DNA from: Bradyrhizobium sp. ORS 278
Lineage (GTDB): Bacteria; Pseudomonadota; Alphaproteobacteria; Rhizobiales; Xanthobacteraceae
Direction: 5' to 3'
NCBI RefSeq assembly: GCF_000026145.1
Contig: NC_009445.1
Span: forward strand, 7,129,001-7,193,000
Length of the DNA stretch: 64,000 nucleotides
Both the position numbers and the translations under genes were made by a program. Below the pieces are notes generated by a model, which saw only the letters and a list, made by a program, of their open reading frames with translations, was not told the DNA's origin and did not search any database. Shown here in pieces: positions 62,040 through 64,000 of the stretch (position 1 is its first letter; every line of letters starts with the position of its first letter).

Positions 62040-62322
62040 TTCTGATTCTCATTGCACGGACTATGTGCACGATACCAAGCTCACATTAATGGTTTGCTAT
62101 CCGTGCACCGCATAGACGAACTAATTAGTCCCGCGCGGGCGCCGATCCGATCGCGCGAAACCAAGCACAAGCACAACCCGCACAAAGTTCACATCGTGTG
62201 GTGGACTTGACACACCGGCGTGTCAGTCGCCGGAACTCAGCACAGGACTTTCATAGCCCACGGTTCCGCGTCGCCGCGACGCATGGAGCGCCCGAGCTTT
62301 GTGCAATCAAGCCCTCCGGATC
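62040..62322. other. Chemoreceptor promoter region
   Basis: AT-rich DNA upstream of the minus-strand chemoreceptor. TGACACACCGGCGTGTCA at 62208-62225 has perfect 6-base arms and could be an operator or a coincidence of palindromic DNA. No clear -35/-10 pair was identified for the chemoreceptor. No gene is evident. Confidence 0.4.
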
Positions 62323-62690
62323 GAGGGCGCAGGGAAGACCAGGCCTCGGCTGATTCCTGCGGCCCCCGTGCGACAAGAAATGCACGGGGCAGGAACCACA
62401 GGTTCAGCCGGATTGACCCGGCCTTCCCTGCGCAATGGTTTACGGCTTATACGCGTTCTCCTCGGTGCACCGGCTTGTTGGCCACCGTGCGCAACAGCAC
62501 GCTCCGCGCGCTGCCGCGGGGATACCAGCTTCGGGGTATCAGGACCGCGCGACTTCGCCGTCCGTGCCGCCGCCACTCGTCAGTCGGCGTCAGCACGTCC
62601 ATCGCATCCCGCCTCAACGCTCCTGACGATGCGCAGCGTCCCTCGTCGATGAAGCGAGACTGGAACAAAGAACAATAGATTCTGGAAAAG
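62323..62690 (+). repeat. Dispersed structured repeat, copy B (plus orientation)
   Basis: The partner of copy A at 23883-24272, here on the plus strand. Outer arms 62327-62337 / 62423-62433, stem-loop 1 62364-62371 / 62382-62389 (10-base loop) and stem-loop 2 62393-62397 / 62401-62405 (ACA loop) occur in the same order as in copy A. The tail has CTTATACGCG, CCGGCTTGTTGGCCACC and ATCGCATCCC. Primary sequence has diverged in the stems while pairing is kept. Small reading frames across it are probably not genes. Confidence 0.8.
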
Positions 62691-62828
62691 AGAAAGAGCA
62701 AAGTTTGCGCACCCCCAGGCGGGCGTGCCAAGGCCGTTGATAGATCGGGCAAACTTCGTCGTCCGGCGCCGGGGGATTGCCCCCTTTCGCACGCGCCGGT
62801 CGTGTGCGTGGCCTGCCCGACGGGCGAC
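62691..62828. other. Spacer after the structured repeat
   Basis: AAGTTTGC (62702-62709) is inverted as GCAAACTT at 62750-62757, which could continue the repeat element or mark its end. No gene is evident before the MFS stop at 62829. Confidence 0.35.
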
Positions 62829-64000
62829 TCAGCCCGCAGAAGACAGCGCCGCAGGCGCCGGCCGGCGCTGCCGCAACAGCAGCAGCATGGCCACGGCGGC
62901 GCACGAGCATACCAGGCTCAGCGCCAGCGGCGCGTTGCTGCCGTAGCGGGTCAGGAGCTCGACCAGGATCGGGGCCGACACCGCCGACAGCGCGTTCATC
63001 GGCAGGCCGATCTGCGCCGAGGCCCTGGCGAACGCCGCCTTGTCGTAGAACACCAGCGGCATGGTCGCGCGCGCCACGGCGAGCGCGCCGGTCCCGAGAC
63101 CGTAGATCAGCATGAACAGCGCGATCGCGACATGCGAGCCATGGCTCAGCATCAAGAGCGGCATTGCCGCCGGCAGCGCCAGCCCGGCGACGATCGCGGT
63201 GGTGATGCCGTCCCAGCGGCCGCCACCGAGGAAGTCGACGATTCGGGCGCTGATCTGGATGATGCCGAGCATCGAGCCGAAGCCGATCGCCTCGGCCGGC
63301 GACAGGCCCTCGGCCTTCAGCAGCTCGATCAGCACGGCGCCCATGCCGAACGCGACGAAGGCGTTGAGGCCGGAGGCACCGACCAGCAGATAGAACGTGC
63401 TGCGCGCGGGCGGCGTGGCAGCGACAGGTGCGGCTGCGCCGGAGTCGGGCGGCAGATGATCGTGGACGCGGCGCGGCAGCAGGAACACGAACAGCGGCAG
63501 CGACACCAGGAGCAGGAGGCCGGCGTAGACGAGGCAGGTGCTGCGCCAGCCGATATGCGCCGACAGCGCCGAGGTGACCGGCCAGAAGATGCTGCTCGAC
63601 AGTCCGGTGACAAGCATCAGCGCGCCGATCGCCCGGCCCGCGCGCCGGCCTGCGATCTCATTGAGCACGATGTAGGACGCGGTCGAGAGCGTCGCGCTGC
63701 CGGCGATGCCGAGCAGCAGCCAAGCCGCGTAATAAGTGAGCGGCCCCTGCGCGACCGACAGCAGCGCGTAGCCCGGCGCCGCCAGCACCGTGCCGGCGAT
63801 CATGACGCGGCGGCCGCCCTGCTTGACGAACGGCCGCGCCAGCAGCGGCGAGCACAGCCCCATCGACATATACAGCACCGTCGTGCTGGCGAAGATCGCC
63901 GTGAGGTCCATCTCCAGATCCGCCGCCATGGCCCGGCCGATCACCGCCGGCAGGCTGAGCGTGCCCCAGGCGATCAGCTGGGTGACGGCCAGCACGACCA
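62829..64000 (-). CDS. MFS transporter (5' end beyond window edge)
   Basis: At least 390 residues with about twelve membrane helices are visible, so nearly the whole protein is present, but the reading frame stays open to the window edge (a GTG at 63995 is only an internal candidate start). The first helix reads LAVTQLIAWGTLSLPAVIG, and GRRVMIAGTVLAAPGY after helix 2 fits the MFS loop between helices 2 and 3. LPPDSGAAAPVA marks the central cytoplasmic loop. The overall pattern resembles monocarboxylate/oxalate-formate type MFS members, but the substrate is unknown. Confidence 0.88.
   Translation of the reverse strand, partial: VVLAVTQLIAWGTLSLPAVIGRAMAADLEMDLTAIFASTTVLYMSMGLCSPLLARPFVKQGGRRVMIAGTVLAAPGYALLSVAQGPLTYYAAWLLLGIAGSATLSTASYIVLNEIAGRRAGRAIGALMLVTGLSSSIFWPVTSALSAHIGWRSTCLVYAGLLLLVSLPLFVFLLPRRVHDHLPPDSGAAAPVAATPPARSTFYLLVGASGLNAFVAFGMGAVLIELLKAEGLSPAEAIGFGSMLGIIQISARIVDFLGGGRWDGITTAIVAGLALPAAMPLLMLSHGSHVAIALFMLIYGLGTGALAVARATMPLVFYDKAAFARASAQIGLPMNALSAVSAPILVELLTRYGSNAPLALSLVCSCAAVAMLLLLRQRRPAPAALSSAG

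Noticed and set aside
62207..62235. TTGACA at 62207-62212 as a plus-strand -35 box
   Set aside because: No acceptable -10 hexamer follows at 16-18 bases and no gene starts downstream on that strand.
62220..62910. Frames of 60-150 codons across copy B of the repeat
   Set aside because: Same reason as for copy A: repeat-derived sequence with no ribosome-binding site or motif.

Overview
The window looks like a chromosomal segment of a high-GC alphaproteobacterium, most likely Bradyrhizobium or a close relative. This is inferred from gene content (urt/fmd operon, HWE kinase, FixK- and EcfG-type sites, amino acid:carrier protein ligase) and from dispersed palindromic repeats of the kind common in that group. 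No search was run. No rRNA, tRNA, CRISPR array, integrase or IS transposase was recognised. Both window edges cut MFS transporter genes.

Layout. 1-5.0 kb: an MFS gene fragment, then an overlapping ABC ATPase / FtsX-type permease / AttH-like secreted protein operon and a MAPEG protein. 5.2-8.2 kb: an orphan branched-chain-type substrate-binding protein and an acyl-CoA synthetase. 8.2-9.4 kb: a CBS-BON protein and a small cytochrome c behind a FixK-type promoter. 9.5-11.4 kb: a PAS-PAS-HWE kinase and single-domain response regulator behind an EcfG-type promoter. 11.5-23.5 kb: an acyl-CoA catabolic region, with a biotin-dependent acyl-CoA carboxylase (two subunits), a BKACE enzyme, an AraC regulator, a GST and two acyl-CoA dehydrogenases on the minus strand, and an acyl-CoA synthetase and a second orphan binding protein divergently on plus. 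23.5-24.9 kb: a gene-free stretch filled with several repeat families. 24.9-30.5 kb: a proteobacterial sortase locus (XRE-type regulator, VIT/VWA target with LPKTA tail, class GN-like sortase), then DUF1614 and an orphan MCE protein.

30.6-41.8 kb: a minus-strand urea/short-chain amide module (urtABCDE-like transporter, formamidase, FmdB). Facing it is a two-component system whose sensor is an NCS1-permease-like domain fused to a hybrid histidine kinase; a strong palindrome lies between the two. 42-47.1 kb: a Baeyer-Villiger-type monooxygenase, trypsin-like protease, HAD phosphatase, and mtnA-mtnP. 47.2-51.0 kb: a carrier protein, an acyl-CoA dehydrogenase-like protein, a SerRS-like amino acid:[carrier protein] ligase and a GNAT-like protein, together a small non-ribosomal aminoacyl-carrier system of unknown product. 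51-55.4 kb: an aminotransferase, an HSL-type esterase, and metY-metA. 55.4-64 kb: putA, DUF763, a Nudix hydrolase, a chemoreceptor, a second copy of the structured repeat and the second MFS fragment.

The strongest leads are: (i) a repeat present at 24.2 kb (minus) and 62.4 kb (plus) whose two copies conserve three stems through compensatory base changes; (ii) the transporter-kinase fusion next to the urea/amide operon; (iii) the carrier-protein aminoacylation cluster; (iv) the compact sortase locus with paired direct repeats in its divergent promoter region; (v) FixK- and EcfG-type promoters assigning oxygen and stress control to two small operons.
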